DNA of 64,000 bases from Schaalia sp. HMT-172 (GTDB taxonomy: Bacteria > Actinomycetota > Actinomycetes > Actinomycetales > Actinomycetaceae): assembly GCF_030644365.1 (NCBI RefSeq), contig NZ_CP130058.1, positions 1,364,001-1,428,000 of the forward strand, given 5' to 3'. The notes under the pieces were generated by a model. It saw only the letters and a list, made by a program, of their open reading frames with translations, made no database searches and was not told where the DNA came from. This document shows, piece after piece, positions 53,349 through 62,492 of this stretch; the stretch's first letter is position 1, and each line of letters starts with the position of its first letter. The position numbers and the translations under genes were made by a program.

Positions 53349-54680
53349 TCACTCCATGGATGAGGAGATCTGCGCGAGCCAGGCGCGCTTGGTCTCGAGG
53401 GTCTCACGCACACTGGTCGCCGCCTTCGTATCGCCCTTGGCCTCGGCGTCGGCGAGGGAACGCTCAAGCTGAGCGATCTGCTCCTCCAGCTGGCCCACCA
53501 TGCCGGCCGCGCGGGCTCGCGTCTCGGGGTTGGTGCGGCGCCATTCCTTCTCTTCGGCTTCGCGAACGGCGGCCTCGACGGCGCGCAGGCGGCCTTCGAT
53601 GCGGTGCAGGTCGGAGGAGGGCACGCGGCCGACCTCTTCCCAACGGTCCTGAATCTGACGCAGCTGGGCCTTCGCGCGGTCGATATCGGTGACCGGCAGG
53701 ATGGCCTCGGCATCGACGAGGATCGCCTCCTTGGCCACCAGGTTCTCGCGGTACTCGGCGTCCGTGGCCTCGTCCTTGGCGCGGCGAGCGTCGAAGAACA
53801 CCTGCTGAGCGGCGCGGAAGCGCGCCCACAGGGCGTCGTCTTCCTTGCGCGAGGCGCGCGGGGCTGCCTTCCAGCGGTTCATGAGCTCACGATAGGCACC
53901 CGACGTGCGAGACCAGTCCACCGAGGAGGACAGGGCCTCGGCCTCGGCGATCAGGGCTTCCTTGATGCGCTTTGCCTCGGACTGAGCCAGATCCAGCTGG
54001 GAGAAGAACTGGCGGCGGTGGCGGTCGAACTGGGTGCGCGCGGTGGAGAAGCGCTTCCACAGTTCGTCTTCGACCGCCTTCTCCAGACGCGGGCCTCGGC
54101 GCTGCAGGGTCTTCCACTCTTCCAGGAGGTCGCGCAGCGTCTGGCCCGACTGCTTCCAGTGGGTCTTGGCGGGGTCCTGAGCGACGATGGACTCGGCGCG
54201 CTCGACGACGGCCGTGCGGTCGGCCAGGGCCTGCGCCTTGGCAGCCTTACGCTCCTCGCGAGCAATCTCCTTGCGTTCCTCGGCGGCCTTCTCGACCGCC
54301 GCGACGCGCTCGCGCAGCGCGGGGATGTCGCCGACGACGTTGGGGGAAGCAACCTGCTCACGCAACGTCGCGAGAGTCTGATCGATGTCGCGCGGGCTCA
54401 GGGAGCTCAGGCGATCCTCGAAGAGCTTGATCGTGGCCTCGAGATCGGCGTAGCGACGCTCGTACAGGGCATAGGGAGACGTGGGAATACCCTCCGGGAA
54501 GCCGCCGATGACGCGCTCCTCGTCGCCGTCCTTGACATAGACAGTCCCGTCCTCACCAATGCGGGCGAAGGGGTGCTCAGGCACCTCCGACGCTGCGATC
54601 GTCGAGGCCTGGGCTTCCTCGGGAGTAGCCGTCACGGCTTCGGGAGTGGTTTCGTTGTTCGGAATCGACGTCTCGGTCAC
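53349..54680 (-). CDS. DUF349 domain protein
   Basis: This is a helical protein of about 443 residues made of repeated DUF349 units. After an acidic N-terminus of about 40 residues there is FARIGEDGTVYVKDGDEERV. Then come repeats with the hallmark tryptophan/arginine text: HWKQSGQTLRDLLEEWKTLQ, DWSRTSGAYRELMNRWKAAP and QIQDRWEEVGRVPSSDLHRI. Coiled-coil stretches (VAAVEKAAEERKEIAREERK) link them. DUF349 proteins are common in actinobacteria, often beside rel, but no function is established. The start is GTG 54680 with AAGGA 6 nt upstream. A 31-bp operator-like palindrome lies 48-78 nt upstream. Confidence 0.88.
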   Translation of the reverse strand: MTETSIPNNETTPEAVTATPEEAQASTIAASEVPEHPFARIGEDGTVYVKDGDEERVIGGFPEGIPTSPYALYERRYADLEATIKLFEDRLSSLSPRDIDQTLATLREQVASPNVVGDIPALRERVAAVEKAAEERKEIAREERKAAKAQALADRTAVVERAESIVAQDPAKTHWKQSGQTLRDLLEEWKTLQRRGPRLEKAVEDELWKRFSTARTQFDRHRRQFFSQLDLAQSEAKRIKEALIAEAEALSSSVDWSRTSGAYRELMNRWKAAPRASRKEDDALWARFRAAQQVFFDARRAKDEATDAEYRENLVAKEAILVDAEAILPVTDIDRAKAQLRQIQDRWEEVGRVPSSDLHRIEGRLRAVEAAVREAEEKEWRRTNPETRARAAGMVGQLEEQIAQLERSLADAEAKGDTKAATSVRETLETKRAWLAQISSSME

Positions 54681-54727
54681 GATATTCCTTCTTAGACGAG
54701 GGCTGACGCCCGGCGCGGTCGCGTGCC

Positions 54728-54758
54728 GATGTGACACACAATGCTAGTGTGTCACATC
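54728..54758. promoter_or_regulatory. 31-bp perfect inverted repeat upstream of the DUF349 gene
   Basis: GATGTGACACAC (54728-54739) and GTGTGTCACATC (54747-54758) are perfect 12-bp arms around a 7-nt centre. On the minus strand the centre is part of TAGCAT, a possible -10. There is no T-run after the stem. An operator over the promoter of the DUF349 gene is the best reading; an RNA hairpin is the alternative. Confidence 0.6.
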
Positions 54759-54846
54759 TAACGAGAAAATGAGTGTTGACCCGCGAAAAACGGGACGGAT
54801 GTAACACCTCACCCCGCTTCCCAGCGGCGGCGCGCCGAGTCCTCGT

Positions 54847-57147
54847 CTAAGAATCCGCCCCGATGCGCACCGCTTCGAAGACACCATCCACCCGGCGAAG
54901 CGCCGACAGGACAGCGTTCAGGTGGCCCAGGTCCGCCAGCTCGAAGGAGAAGTTACCGGAGGCAACCTGATCCCCATCCGTCTTGAGGGCCGCGGCCAAG
55001 ATATTGACGCCATAATCAGACAGGACCCGGGTCAGATCGGAGAGGAGTCCACCACGGTCGAGTGCACGCACCTCGATCTGGACGCGGAACGGCGCGATGA
55101 GCCCCTCGGAGTTCCACGACACGTCCACGAAGCGCTCGGGCTGCAGCTGGCTCAGGCGCACCGCGTTCGCGCACGTGGAGCGGTGCACCGACACGCCCTG
55201 GCCGCGCGTAATGAAGCCGACGATCGCATCTCCGGGAACAGGCGTACAGCACTTGGCGAGCTTGACCCAAATCTCGTTCGGGCTCAGTCCGGACACGGTG
55301 ATCGCACTGTCCCCCGAGGCCTCCGACCGAGGCTTCTGCGAGCCCGGCGTGACGCCCTCGGAGAGCGTCTCCTCGGTGCCGTCTCCCCCACCCAGGTTAT
55401 CCACGAGCCTGTTGACGACGCTCTGGGCAGAGATATGCCCCTCGCCTACCGCCGCGTAGAGCCCCGAGACATCCGGGTATCCAAAGGATGTGGCGACCGA
55501 CAGGATTGACTCGTGGTTCATGAGCCGCTGGAGGGGAAGGTTCTGCTTACGCATCGCGCGGGCCAGCGCCTCCTTACCTGACTCCACGGCCTCCTCGCGG
55601 CGCTCCTTCGAGAACCACGCCTTGATCTTCGAACGGGCACGCGGAGAGGCGACAAAAGCCAGCCAGTCGCGCGATGGGCCGGCCTTGTCCGACTTCGAGG
55701 TGACGACCTCGACCGTCTCGCCCGACTCCAGCGGCGTATCGAGAGCGACGAGGCGCCCGTTAACCTTCGCGCCGACCGTGCGGTGCCCGACCTCCGTGTG
55801 CACCGCGTAGGCGAAGTCGACGGGGGTCGCACGCGCCGGCAGCACGATGACCTCACCCTTGGGTGTAAAGACATAGACCTCGTCGCCCGCGATCTCGTAG
55901 CGCAGCGAATCCAGGAATTCCTCCGGGTCACCCGTCTCGCGCTCCATCTCGACCAGAGCGCGCAGCCAGTTCGCCTGTTCTTCCGAGCTCATGCGGTCCG
56001 AGTCGCCGCTCGTGGCGTTCGGATTCTGCTTGTACTTCCAGTGAGCCGCGACGCCGTGTTCCGCGCGCTCGTGCATGTCGTAGGTGCGGATCTGGATCTC
56101 CACCGGCTTGCCACCTGGGCCGATAACTGTCGTGTGCAGCGACTGGTAGAGGTTGAACTTGGGCATTGCGATATAGTCTTTGAAGCGCCCCGGGATCGGA
56201 TTCCACCGGCCGTGCAGCGCGCCGAGAACGCCGTAGCAGTCCTTGATTGAATCCACCAGCACACGCACGGCGACCAGGTCGAAAACCTCGTCGAACGCTT
56301 TGCCGCGCACGATCATCTTCTGGTAGATCGAATAGTGGCTCTTCGGGCGGCCACTGACCGTACCCTTCGTTCCCGAGCGACGCAGATCCTCTTCGATCTG
56401 ATCGATGACGTCACGCAGGTATTCCTCCCGTTGAGGGGCCCTCTCCGCGACGAGCCGGTCGATCTCCTCGTAGATTTCCGGGTACAGGGTCTTGAAGGAG
56501 AGTTCTTCGAGCTCCCACTTCACCATGTTCATGCCGAGTCGGTGGGCCAGCGGTGCGTAGATCTCCAGCGTCTCCTGCGCCTTCTTCGCCGCCGACGCGG
56601 CCGGAACGAAGCGCCACGTTCGGGCATTATGGATGCGGTCGGCCAGCTTGATGAGCAGCACTCGGATGTCACGGCTCATGGCGACGAGCATCTTGCGCAG
56701 CGTCTCGGACTGGGCGGCTGCGCCGTAGCGGACCTTGTCGAGCTTGGTGACACCGTCGACCAGATTCGCGATGGGTTCACCGAAATCGGCGGCCAGCTCC
56801 TGGAGCGTGTAGTCCGTGTCCTCCACGGTGTCATGCAGCAGCGCGGCCACCAGGGTCGGGGTCGTCATGCCCATCTCCGCCAGGATCGTCGCGACCGCGA
56901 CCGGATGGGTGATATAGGGTTCGCCCGACTTGCGCATTTGCCCCCGGTGGCATTCCTCAGCCTTGCGGTAAGCCCTCTCAACCACGCTGATATCCGCCTT
57001 CGGATGATTCGCGCGCAGAGCCCGCACAAGCGGCTCAATCTCTGGGATCGTGGCGCGCCCACGCGAACCAAACCACACGAGGCCGGAGCGCACCCGGGAG
57101 ACGGCCGCGGGAAGCGCGGATCCTGAAGTCGTGTCGTCGCTGCTCAT
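54847..57147 (-). CDS. rel: Bifunctional (p)ppGpp synthetase/hydrolase
   Basis: This 766-residue enzyme makes and breaks the alarmone (p)ppGpp. The HD hydrolase domain is active in appearance: HPVAVATILAEMG (first histidine near 81) and VAALLHDTVEDTDYTLQ (HD at 105-106). The synthetase has RPKSHYSIYQKMIVRGKAFD and YQSLHTTVIGPGGKPVEIQI. A TGS domain (VFTPKGEVIVLPARATPVDF) and a C-terminal ACT domain (APFRVQIEVRALDRGGLLSD) allow ribosome control. The start is ATG 57147: TATCAT stands 6 nt upstream and no Shine-Dalgarno is seen, so it should be leaderless. It follows apt through a strong terminator. Confidence 0.96.
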   Translation of the reverse strand: MSSDDTTSGSALPAAVSRVRSGLVWFGSRGRATIPEIEPLVRALRANHPKADISVVERAYRKAEECHRGQMRKSGEPYITHPVAVATILAEMGMTTPTLVAALLHDTVEDTDYTLQELAADFGEPIANLVDGVTKLDKVRYGAAAQSETLRKMLVAMSRDIRVLLIKLADRIHNARTWRFVPAASAAKKAQETLEIYAPLAHRLGMNMVKWELEELSFKTLYPEIYEEIDRLVAERAPQREEYLRDVIDQIEEDLRRSGTKGTVSGRPKSHYSIYQKMIVRGKAFDEVFDLVAVRVLVDSIKDCYGVLGALHGRWNPIPGRFKDYIAMPKFNLYQSLHTTVIGPGGKPVEIQIRTYDMHERAEHGVAAHWKYKQNPNATSGDSDRMSSEEQANWLRALVEMERETGDPEEFLDSLRYEIAGDEVYVFTPKGEVIVLPARATPVDFAYAVHTEVGHRTVGAKVNGRLVALDTPLESGETVEVVTSKSDKAGPSRDWLAFVASPRARSKIKAWFSKERREEAVESGKEALARAMRKQNLPLQRLMNHESILSVATSFGYPDVSGLYAAVGEGHISAQSVVNRLVDNLGGGDGTEETLSEGVTPGSQKPRSEASGDSAITVSGLSPNEIWVKLAKCCTPVPGDAIVGFITRGQGVSVHRSTCANAVRLSQLQPERFVDVSWNSEGLIAPFRVQIEVRALDRGGLLSDLTRVLSDYGVNILAAALKTDGDQVASGNFSFELADLGHLNAVLSALRRVDGVFEAVRIGADS

Positions 57148-57153
57148 GAACCA

Positions 57154-57159
57154 ATGATA
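57154..57159 (-). promoter_or_regulatory. -10 element of rel (leaderless start)
   Basis: TATCAT (five of six consensus bases) is 6 nt from the rel ATG on the minus strand. The -35 position falls inside the apt terminator stem. Confidence 0.6.
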
Positions 57160-57165
57160 GCGACG

Positions 57166-57210
57166 AACGAGCGGCTCCGGGGATCAAGATAATCCCCGGA
57201 GCCGCTCGTT
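57166..57210 (-). terminator. Terminator hairpin of apt
   Basis: Perfect 18-bp arms (57166-57183 and 57193-57210) around a 9-nt loop lie 17 nt after the apt stop. Its 5' neighbour on the minus strand is apt and its 3' neighbour is the rel promoter. Confidence 0.8.
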
Positions 57211-57226
57211 GCTGGACGACGCTCAC

Positions 57227-57766
57227 TCAGACGAACAGCGCGGTCTCCACCGCGATGCCGTCAAGCTTGCTGCGCCCGTTCAGGCCCTCCAGCTCGAGCA
57301 GCACGGCGAGGGCCTCGACCGAGGCGCCGCACTGTTCCAAGAGGTCGACCGCGGCGCGGGCGGTCCCGCCCGTGGCCAGGACGTCGTCGATGATCAGGAC
57401 GCGCTGCCCCTCGTGAACCGTCTGGGGACGGATCTCCATGCGCGCGCTGCCGTACTCCAGGGAGTAGTCGACGCCGATCACCTCGCCGGGAAGTTTGCCC
57501 GCCTTGCGGATCGTCAGCATGCCCAGGCCCAGCTCGGCGGCAACGGGGGCCCCGAGGATGAACCCGCGCGACTCCAGCCCGGCCACCGCGTCGATGCGAC
57601 CCGCGTAGCGCGCGCCGATCAACTCTACGAGTTCCTTGAAGGCAGGTCCGTTGGCGAACAGGCCCGTGATGTCGCGGAACAGAACACCCGGCTCGGGGAA
57701 GTCCGGGATCTCCACCAGGTTGTCTTGGACAAGAGTGGCGACGCGGTCGCCGAGTTCACCGATCAT
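57227..57766 (-). CDS. apt: Adenine phosphoribosyltransferase
   Basis: This purine-salvage enzyme makes AMP from adenine and PRPP. The 179 residues include DFPEPGVLFRDITGLFANGP, VAGLESRGFILGAPVAAELG, IRKAGKLPGEVIGVDYSLEY and the PRPP motif RVLIIDDVLATGGTARAAVD. Length and motifs are standard. Its ATG overlaps the secF stop as ATGA, so it is translated from the secD-secF transcript. In actinobacteria secDF-apt-rel is a conserved order that ties purine salvage to alarmone control. Confidence 0.96.
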   Translation of the reverse strand: MIGELGDRVATLVQDNLVEIPDFPEPGVLFRDITGLFANGPAFKELVELIGARYAGRIDAVAGLESRGFILGAPVAAELGLGMLTIRKAGKLPGEVIGVDYSLEYGSARMEIRPQTVHEGQRVLIIDDVLATGGTARAAVDLLEQCGASVEALAVLLELEGLNGRSKLDGIAVETALFV

Positions 57767-58851
57767 CGATGAGTCTTCTTCCTGTGAGGCTGATTCTCGT
57801 TGCCCAGGCGCTTGCCGGGCTTAATAGGGGCCACCTTGACGACCTTCGCGGACGAGGACTCGCCGGTGGTGGTGCGGTGGGCGCGCTCGTGCGCGACGGC
57901 CGCGTTGTGCTCGCGGGTCTTGTCCGACAGCTCCTGGAAGGTGACGAGGAGCGGCGAGGCGATAAAGATCGACGAGTAGGTGCCCGCGATCATACCGATG
58001 AACAACGCCAGCGAGATATCCACCAGGGTACCCGGGCCCAGGGCCACCGTACCGATGATGAGGATCGCTCCGACCGGGAGAAGGGCCACAACCGACGTGT
58101 TGATCGAACGAACCATCGTCTGGTTGACGGCGAGGTTCACATATTCGGCGAAGGTGTAGTGCTTCTGCTCGTAGACGTCCGAGGTCAGCTCGCGCACCTT
58201 GTCAAAGACGACGACGGTGTCATAAAGCGAGTAGCCCAGAATCGTCAGGAAGCCGATGACGGTGGCCGGGGAGACCTCGACCTGCAGAATCGCGAACACG
58301 CCGACGGTTACTGCGATGTCGTGCACGAGGGCGAGCAGCGCGGAGGCGGCCATCTTCCAGGAGCGGAAGTACACGGTCATGAGCAGGGCCACGAGGGCCA
58401 TGAAGATGACGAGCGACTGCGCGGCCTTGGTCGTCACCGACGAGCCCCACGAGGGGCCGATCGAGGAGGACTGGACCTCGGACGCGTCCACGCCGTATGC
58501 GCTGGCCAGGGCCTCGCGCATCTGGGCGGTCTGGGCCGAATCCAGCGACGTGGTCTGGATGCGCACCGAGTCGGAGCCGACGCGGGTGACCTTGGGGGAA
58601 CCTGCGACGAGGCCGGTAGAGGTGACCGCGTGTGAGGCGAAAGACTCGCTCTGGTCAGCCACATGCGCGACGTCGAACTGGGAGCCGCCCGTGAACTCGA
58701 TCGAACGGTTCAGGCCCAGAATCGCCACGAGCGCGAAACCAGCGACGACCACCGCCGCGGCCAACCCAACGAAAATCTTGCGCTTAGGCACGACCGCATA
58801 GGACTTCTCGCCCGAATACAGGGCGTTGCCCCACTGAGCAAAACTCATCAT
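57763..58851 (-). CDS. secF: Protein translocase subunit SecF
   Basis: This membrane subunit, with SecD, helps release secreted proteins using the proton gradient. The protein of about 362 residues has six helices. The signatures are LNRSIEFTGGSQFDVAHVAD, ALVHDIAVTVGVFAILQVEV, the DTVVVFDKVRELT loop and VNQTMVRSINTSVVALLPVG. A basic C-terminal tail of about 50 residues ends in KKTHR. The open frame to 59067 would overlap secD, so the start is ATG 58851 with GAGGAG upstream, 2 nt from the secD stop. Assignment is firm from motifs and context. Confidence 0.96.
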   Translation of the reverse strand: MMSFAQWGNALYSGEKSYAVVPKRKIFVGLAAAVVVAGFALVAILGLNRSIEFTGGSQFDVAHVADQSESFASHAVTSTGLVAGSPKVTRVGSDSVRIQTTSLDSAQTAQMREALASAYGVDASEVQSSSIGPSWGSSVTTKAAQSLVIFMALVALLMTVYFRSWKMAASALLALVHDIAVTVGVFAILQVEVSPATVIGFLTILGYSLYDTVVVFDKVRELTSDVYEQKHYTFAEYVNLAVNQTMVRSINTSVVALLPVGAILIIGTVALGPGTLVDISLALFIGMIAGTYSSIFIASPLLVTFQELSDKTREHNAAVAHERAHRTTTGESSSAKVVKVAPIKPGKRLGNENQPHRKKTHR

Positions 58852-58852
58852 G

Positions 58853-60835
58853 TCAGTTCTCCTCTTCTTCGGTCGCCACGGGTTCAGCGGACACCTCGGA
58901 CGAAGCTGAGGCACCCTCGGCGGCGGCCTGCTCGGCCTTGCGCGCGGCCAGACGCGCCGCGCGGCGACGCTCGGCGATGGACAGTCCATCCCCGGCCTCG
59001 TCCTTCGTCGACGAGGCCGACTCCCCGCGCGCGACGACGCGACCGCGTCCGGCGTACACGAGGGCATTCTTTGCGCCCAGGTGCTCGGGGTCGAGGCCGG
59101 AGAGCTTGTGGCCCTCGCCGAAGAAGCGGGTGCGGATCAGGAGCTCCATCATCGGGTGCGTAAAGAGGAAGATCACGGCGATGTCGATGACGGTCGTGAC
59201 ACCCAGGGTGAAGGCGAAGCCCTGAACGCCACCGACGGCGAGCAGGTAGAGCACGACGGCTGCGACCAGGTTGACCGCGTCGGAGACCAGGATGGTGCGC
59301 TTGGCGCGATCCCAGCCCTCCTCGACGGCGGCCTGCAGCGGGCGACCGTCACGCACCTCGTCTCGGACGCGTTCGAAGTACACGATGAAGGAGTCTGTCG
59401 TCACACCGATAGCCATGATCAGGCCTGCGACGCCAGCCAGCGACAGGCGGTAGCCCATCGCCCACGACAGGAGCGAGATCACCAGGTAGGTGATAATCGA
59501 GGCGATGATGAGCGAGCCCGCGGAGATGACCGCGAGGCCGCGGTACTGCCAGATCAGGTAGAAGATGACGAGCAGGAAGCCGATGAGGGCCGCCCACAGG
59601 CCAACCGTCAGGTGATCGGTGCCGATGGTCGCTGAGATCTGCTGTTCGGACTCGACCTCGAAGTTCAGGGGCAGCGAGCCGAACTGCAGCTGGTTGGCCA
59701 GCGCGGTCGCGGACTGGGAGGTGAAGTTACCGCTGATCTGGGCCTCACCGTTGGAGATGATCGCCTCCATCGACGGGGCGGTGATGACCGTGCCGTCCAG
59801 GACGACTGCGAAGGCGTTGCGGTCGGGGCGTCCCTGATAGAAGGAGGAGCCCTGCGGATCCGAGTCGTGGTAGCCGTAGAGGATCGTGGACGTTTCCTTG
59901 AACTTCTCAGTGCCATCGGCGTTGAACTGCAGGGAGACGATCCACTGACCGGTGGTCTGGCCGTTGTTGTTGCGCGCGAGACCAGCCGTGGCGCTCTTCA
60001 GGTCCGAGCCGGGCACGGCCACGGGTCCCAGGATGTACTTAATCTGGCCGGACTCGTCGCAGGCGGCGTAGGGCTTGTCCGCCGCACCCTCGACGCGCTT
60101 GACGTCAGCGGAGGCGGAGCAGTCCAGGGTCAGGAAGTCGTACCAGACCTGCTCGGTGACCCACGCCAGGTCCGAGGCGTTGGCCGGCTCGCTCGCCGGG
60201 GTGTCCGACAGGACGCCATCGCCGTTCTGGTCCGCGATGCTCATCGCAGTCGCCTCGTCAAGGGCGGTGGACTGCACCTCGGACGCACCGGACTGGGCTG
60301 CGCCAGACTGGGCGTCAGCGCTGGACTGGGCTGCGCCGGACTGGGCGCCCGACTGAGCGCCGCTCTGTGCCTGGCCCGACTGGCCCTCGGCGTCACCAGA
60401 CGTCGCCGCCGTCGTCTGCTGGTTCTGGATCACGCCCTGGGCCGCGCCGACGCGCAGCACCGGGCGGAAGTTCATCTGCGAGGACGAACGAATGAGGTCC
60501 AGCTGCTCCTGCGAGGGGGTGCCGGGAATCGACACCATGATGTTGGAGTTACCGAGGGAGGAAATTTCGGACTCGGACACGCCGGAGGCGTCGATTCGAT
60601 TACGAATAATCGTGATCGCCTGCGTGATGTCGTTCTCGGTGATCTCGCGCTGACCCTCGGAGGTTGCGGTGGGGGTCAGGATGAGCTGCGTCCCGCCCTT
60701 CAGGTCGAGGGCGAGGTCGGGGTAGGGTGATACGCCCTTGACGAAGTGCCCGATCGCCAGCGCCGCGCACGCCGCCACGATGGCGACGGTGAGCGTCACG
60801 AGCGCGCGCACAGGGCGTCGCTTATGAGATGCCAC
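58853..60835 (-). CDS. secD: Protein translocase subunit SecD
   Basis: This is the larger SecDF subunit, 660 residues with six helices and a big extracytoplasmic P1 domain. DLALDLKGGTQLILTPTATS follows the first helix. After IRNRIDASGVSESEISSLGN comes the P1 domain with a low-complexity insert (residues 141-190, almost only Gln, Ser, Gly, Ala; DNA 60266-60415). Then SGNFTSQSATALANQLQFGS and the membrane core GVAGLIMAIGVTTDSFIVYF complete it. A long charged C-terminal tail ends the protein. The start is GTG 60835. The insert is not seen in standard SecD and is likely disordered, exposed outside the membrane. Confidence 0.95.
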   Translation of the reverse strand: MASHKRRPVRALVTLTVAIVAACAALAIGHFVKGVSPYPDLALDLKGGTQLILTPTATSEGQREITENDITQAITIIRNRIDASGVSESEISSLGNSNIMVSIPGTPSQEQLDLIRSSSQMNFRPVLRVGAAQGVIQNQQTTAATSGDAEGQSGQAQSGAQSGAQSGAAQSSADAQSGAAQSGASEVQSTALDEATAMSIADQNGDGVLSDTPASEPANASDLAWVTEQVWYDFLTLDCSASADVKRVEGAADKPYAACDESGQIKYILGPVAVPGSDLKSATAGLARNNNGQTTGQWIVSLQFNADGTEKFKETSTILYGYHDSDPQGSSFYQGRPDRNAFAVVLDGTVITAPSMEAIISNGEAQISGNFTSQSATALANQLQFGSLPLNFEVESEQQISATIGTDHLTVGLWAALIGFLLVIFYLIWQYRGLAVISAGSLIIASIITYLVISLLSWAMGYRLSLAGVAGLIMAIGVTTDSFIVYFERVRDEVRDGRPLQAAVEEGWDRAKRTILVSDAVNLVAAVVLYLLAVGGVQGFAFTLGVTTVIDIAVIFLFTHPMMELLIRTRFFGEGHKLSGLDPEHLGAKNALVYAGRGRVVARGESASSTKDEAGDGLSIAERRRAARLAARKAEQAAAEGASASSEVSAEPVATEEEEN

Positions 60836-60861
60836 GGTTCTACTTTCCGTTCAGCCTTGTC

Positions 60862-61272
60862 TTACTTCTGCTGCTCGTCGGAGTCCTGGGACGAGGACTG
60901 CGCGCCCGTGTCGTCGAGCCCGAGGATGGTCTCATCCTCATCCGCCGACTCAGGCGCGTCGGATGCCTCGGCCGCCTCGTCCTCCTCGGTCGTGGCCAGG
61001 GGCGGCTGGCCACCGATCTCGGCGATCATTTGGCGTTCCCAGTACATCTCGTGACCATCGGTGGTCTCTAGGACGACGATGTCGCCGTCCAGGTCGACGA
61101 AACGGCCCCAGAAACCGACGCGGGTACGCACCCACGTGCCGGGGGTGACGGCCGCAAGCTGGTCGCGCTTGTCCTGCTCCATTTTCTCCATCTGCTTCTT
61201 GCGGGAGCGCGATGTCCACACCATGAACAAGAGGGCGACAGCGATCAGGGCGAGCATGGTTAGGTTGTTCAT
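60862..61272 (-). CDS. yajC: Preprotein translocase accessory protein YajC
   Basis: This small membrane partner of SecDF has about 136 residues. One N-terminal helix (LTMLALIAVALLFMVWTS) is followed by the basic RSRKKQMEKMEQDKRDQLAA and the YajC core PGTWVRTRVGFWGRFVDLDG with DIVVLETTDGHEMYWERQMI. An acidic tail of about 50 residues follows. The ATG at 61272 begins at the helix; the open frame to 61317 adds residues not found in YajC. It lies 26 nt upstream of secD. A TAGACT sequence 52-57 nt before it may be its promoter. Confidence 0.93.
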   Translation of the reverse strand: MNNLTMLALIAVALLFMVWTSRSRKKQMEKMEQDKRDQLAAVTPGTWVRTRVGFWGRFVDLDGDIVVLETTDGHEMYWERQMIAEIGGQPPLATTEEDEAAEASDAPESADEDETILGLDDTGAQSSSQDSDEQQK

Positions 61273-61451
61273 AAAGGCTGGTTCACTTTCGATGACGGTC
61301 CGGCGCGTCGAGCGCACCTTGCCAGTCTAATGCCGAGGGAAGGTTTTAGCCTAAGTGATGTCCATGCGGCGCGGCGCATCGACGCCAGCGTCTTGATTTG
61401 TCACCCCGCGGGCGGCCGGGACCAGCGCCATCGGAGACGAGGCCCACTCCC

Positions 61452-62492
61452 CTAGTCGAAGAGAGCGCCGTCCGGCGCGGGCGGCGCGAGGCCGAGGTGT
61501 CCCCAGGCCTTCGGGGTCGCCATGCGTCCGCGATTGGTGCGCACAAGGAACCCTTCGCGCACCAGGTAGGGTTCGGCGACCGTCTCGACTGTCTCCGCCT
61601 CCTCGCCGATGGTCACGGACAGGGTCGTCAGTCCCACGGGGCCGCCGGCGAAACGACGACACACCGCGTCGAGGACCGCGCGGTCCAGGCGATCCAGGCC
61701 GGAGGGATCGACCTCGAAGAGCTCGAGGGCGCCGCGCGCCGCGTCCAGCGTCAGGGTCCCGTCCCCGTGCACCTGGGCGTAATCGACGACGCGGCGCAGG
61801 AGCCGGTTCGCGATGCGGGGTGTTCCGCGCGAACGCGAGGCGATCTCGTGGGCGGCGCGCGCGTCGATGGGCAATCCCAGGAGGGTCGCGGAGCGCGTCA
61901 CGACCGACTGGAGCTCCTCGGTCTCGTAAAACTCCAGGTGAGCGGTGAAACCGAAACGGTCGCGCAGCGGGGCCGGCAGCAGGCCGGAGCGCGTGGTAGC
62001 GCCGACGACCGTGAAGGGCGGCAGCGTCAGGGGAATGGAGGTGGCGCCGGGTCCCTTGCCGACGACCACGTCGACGCGGAAGTCCTCCATCGCCAGGTAG
62101 AGCATCTCCTCGGCGGTGCGCGCCAGGCGGTGGATCTCGTCAATAAAGAGGATGTCGCCTTCCTGAAGGCCCGACAGGATCGCAGCCAGGTCACCGGCGT
62201 GCTGAATCGCAGGTCCGGAGGTCAGGCGCAGCGACGTGCCCATCTCGGCGGCGATAATCATGGCGAGTGTCGTCTTGCCCAGTCCCGGGGGGCCGGCCAA
62301 GAGCACGTGGTCGGGGGTGGCCGAGCGCATGCGGGCGGCGTCCAGGACCAGCTGCAGCTGGCCTCGCACGACGCGCTGACCGACGAACTCGGAGAGCTTC
62401 TTGGGGCGCAGGGCCGCCTCGGCGGCGCGCTCAAGCTCACCCGCGTCCGGGGCGACAATGCGCATCGACTCGATGTCGGGCTGGTCAGCCAC
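61452..62492 (-). CDS. ruvB: Holliday junction branch-migration helicase RuvB
   Basis: This hexameric AAA+ motor drives branch migration with RuvA. The 346 residues show [20 protein letters not shown], Walker [21 protein letters not shown], Walker [21 protein letters not shown] and the arginine-finger segment [20 protein letters not shown]. The C-terminal winged helix carries [20 protein letters not shown]. It uses GTG 62492, overlapping the ruvA stop by 8 bases, which implies coupled translation of the two partner proteins. Confidence 0.97.
   Translation of the reverse strand: MADQPDIESMRIVAPDAGELERAAEAALRPKKLSEFVGQRVVRGQLQLVLDAARMRSATPDHVLLAGPPGLGKTTLAMIIAAEMGTSLRLTSGPAIQHAGDLAAILSGLQEGDILFIDEIHRLARTAEEMLYLAMEDFRVDVVVGKGPGATSIPLTLPPFTVVGATTRSGLLPAPLRDRFGFTAHLEFYETEELQSVVTRSATLLGLPIDARAAHEIASRSRGTPRIANRLLRRVVDYAQVHGDGTLTLDAARGALELFEVDPSGLDRLDRAVLDAVCRRFAGGPVGLTTLSVTIGEEAETVETVAEPYLVREGFLVRTNRGRMATPKAWGHLGLAPPAPDGALFD

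Noticed and set aside
61342-61354. TTAGCCTAA before yajC as a possible DtxR box
   Set aside because: It is a 9-bp core only; the outer bases needed for the 19-bp palindrome do not match, and the neighbours are not iron genes.
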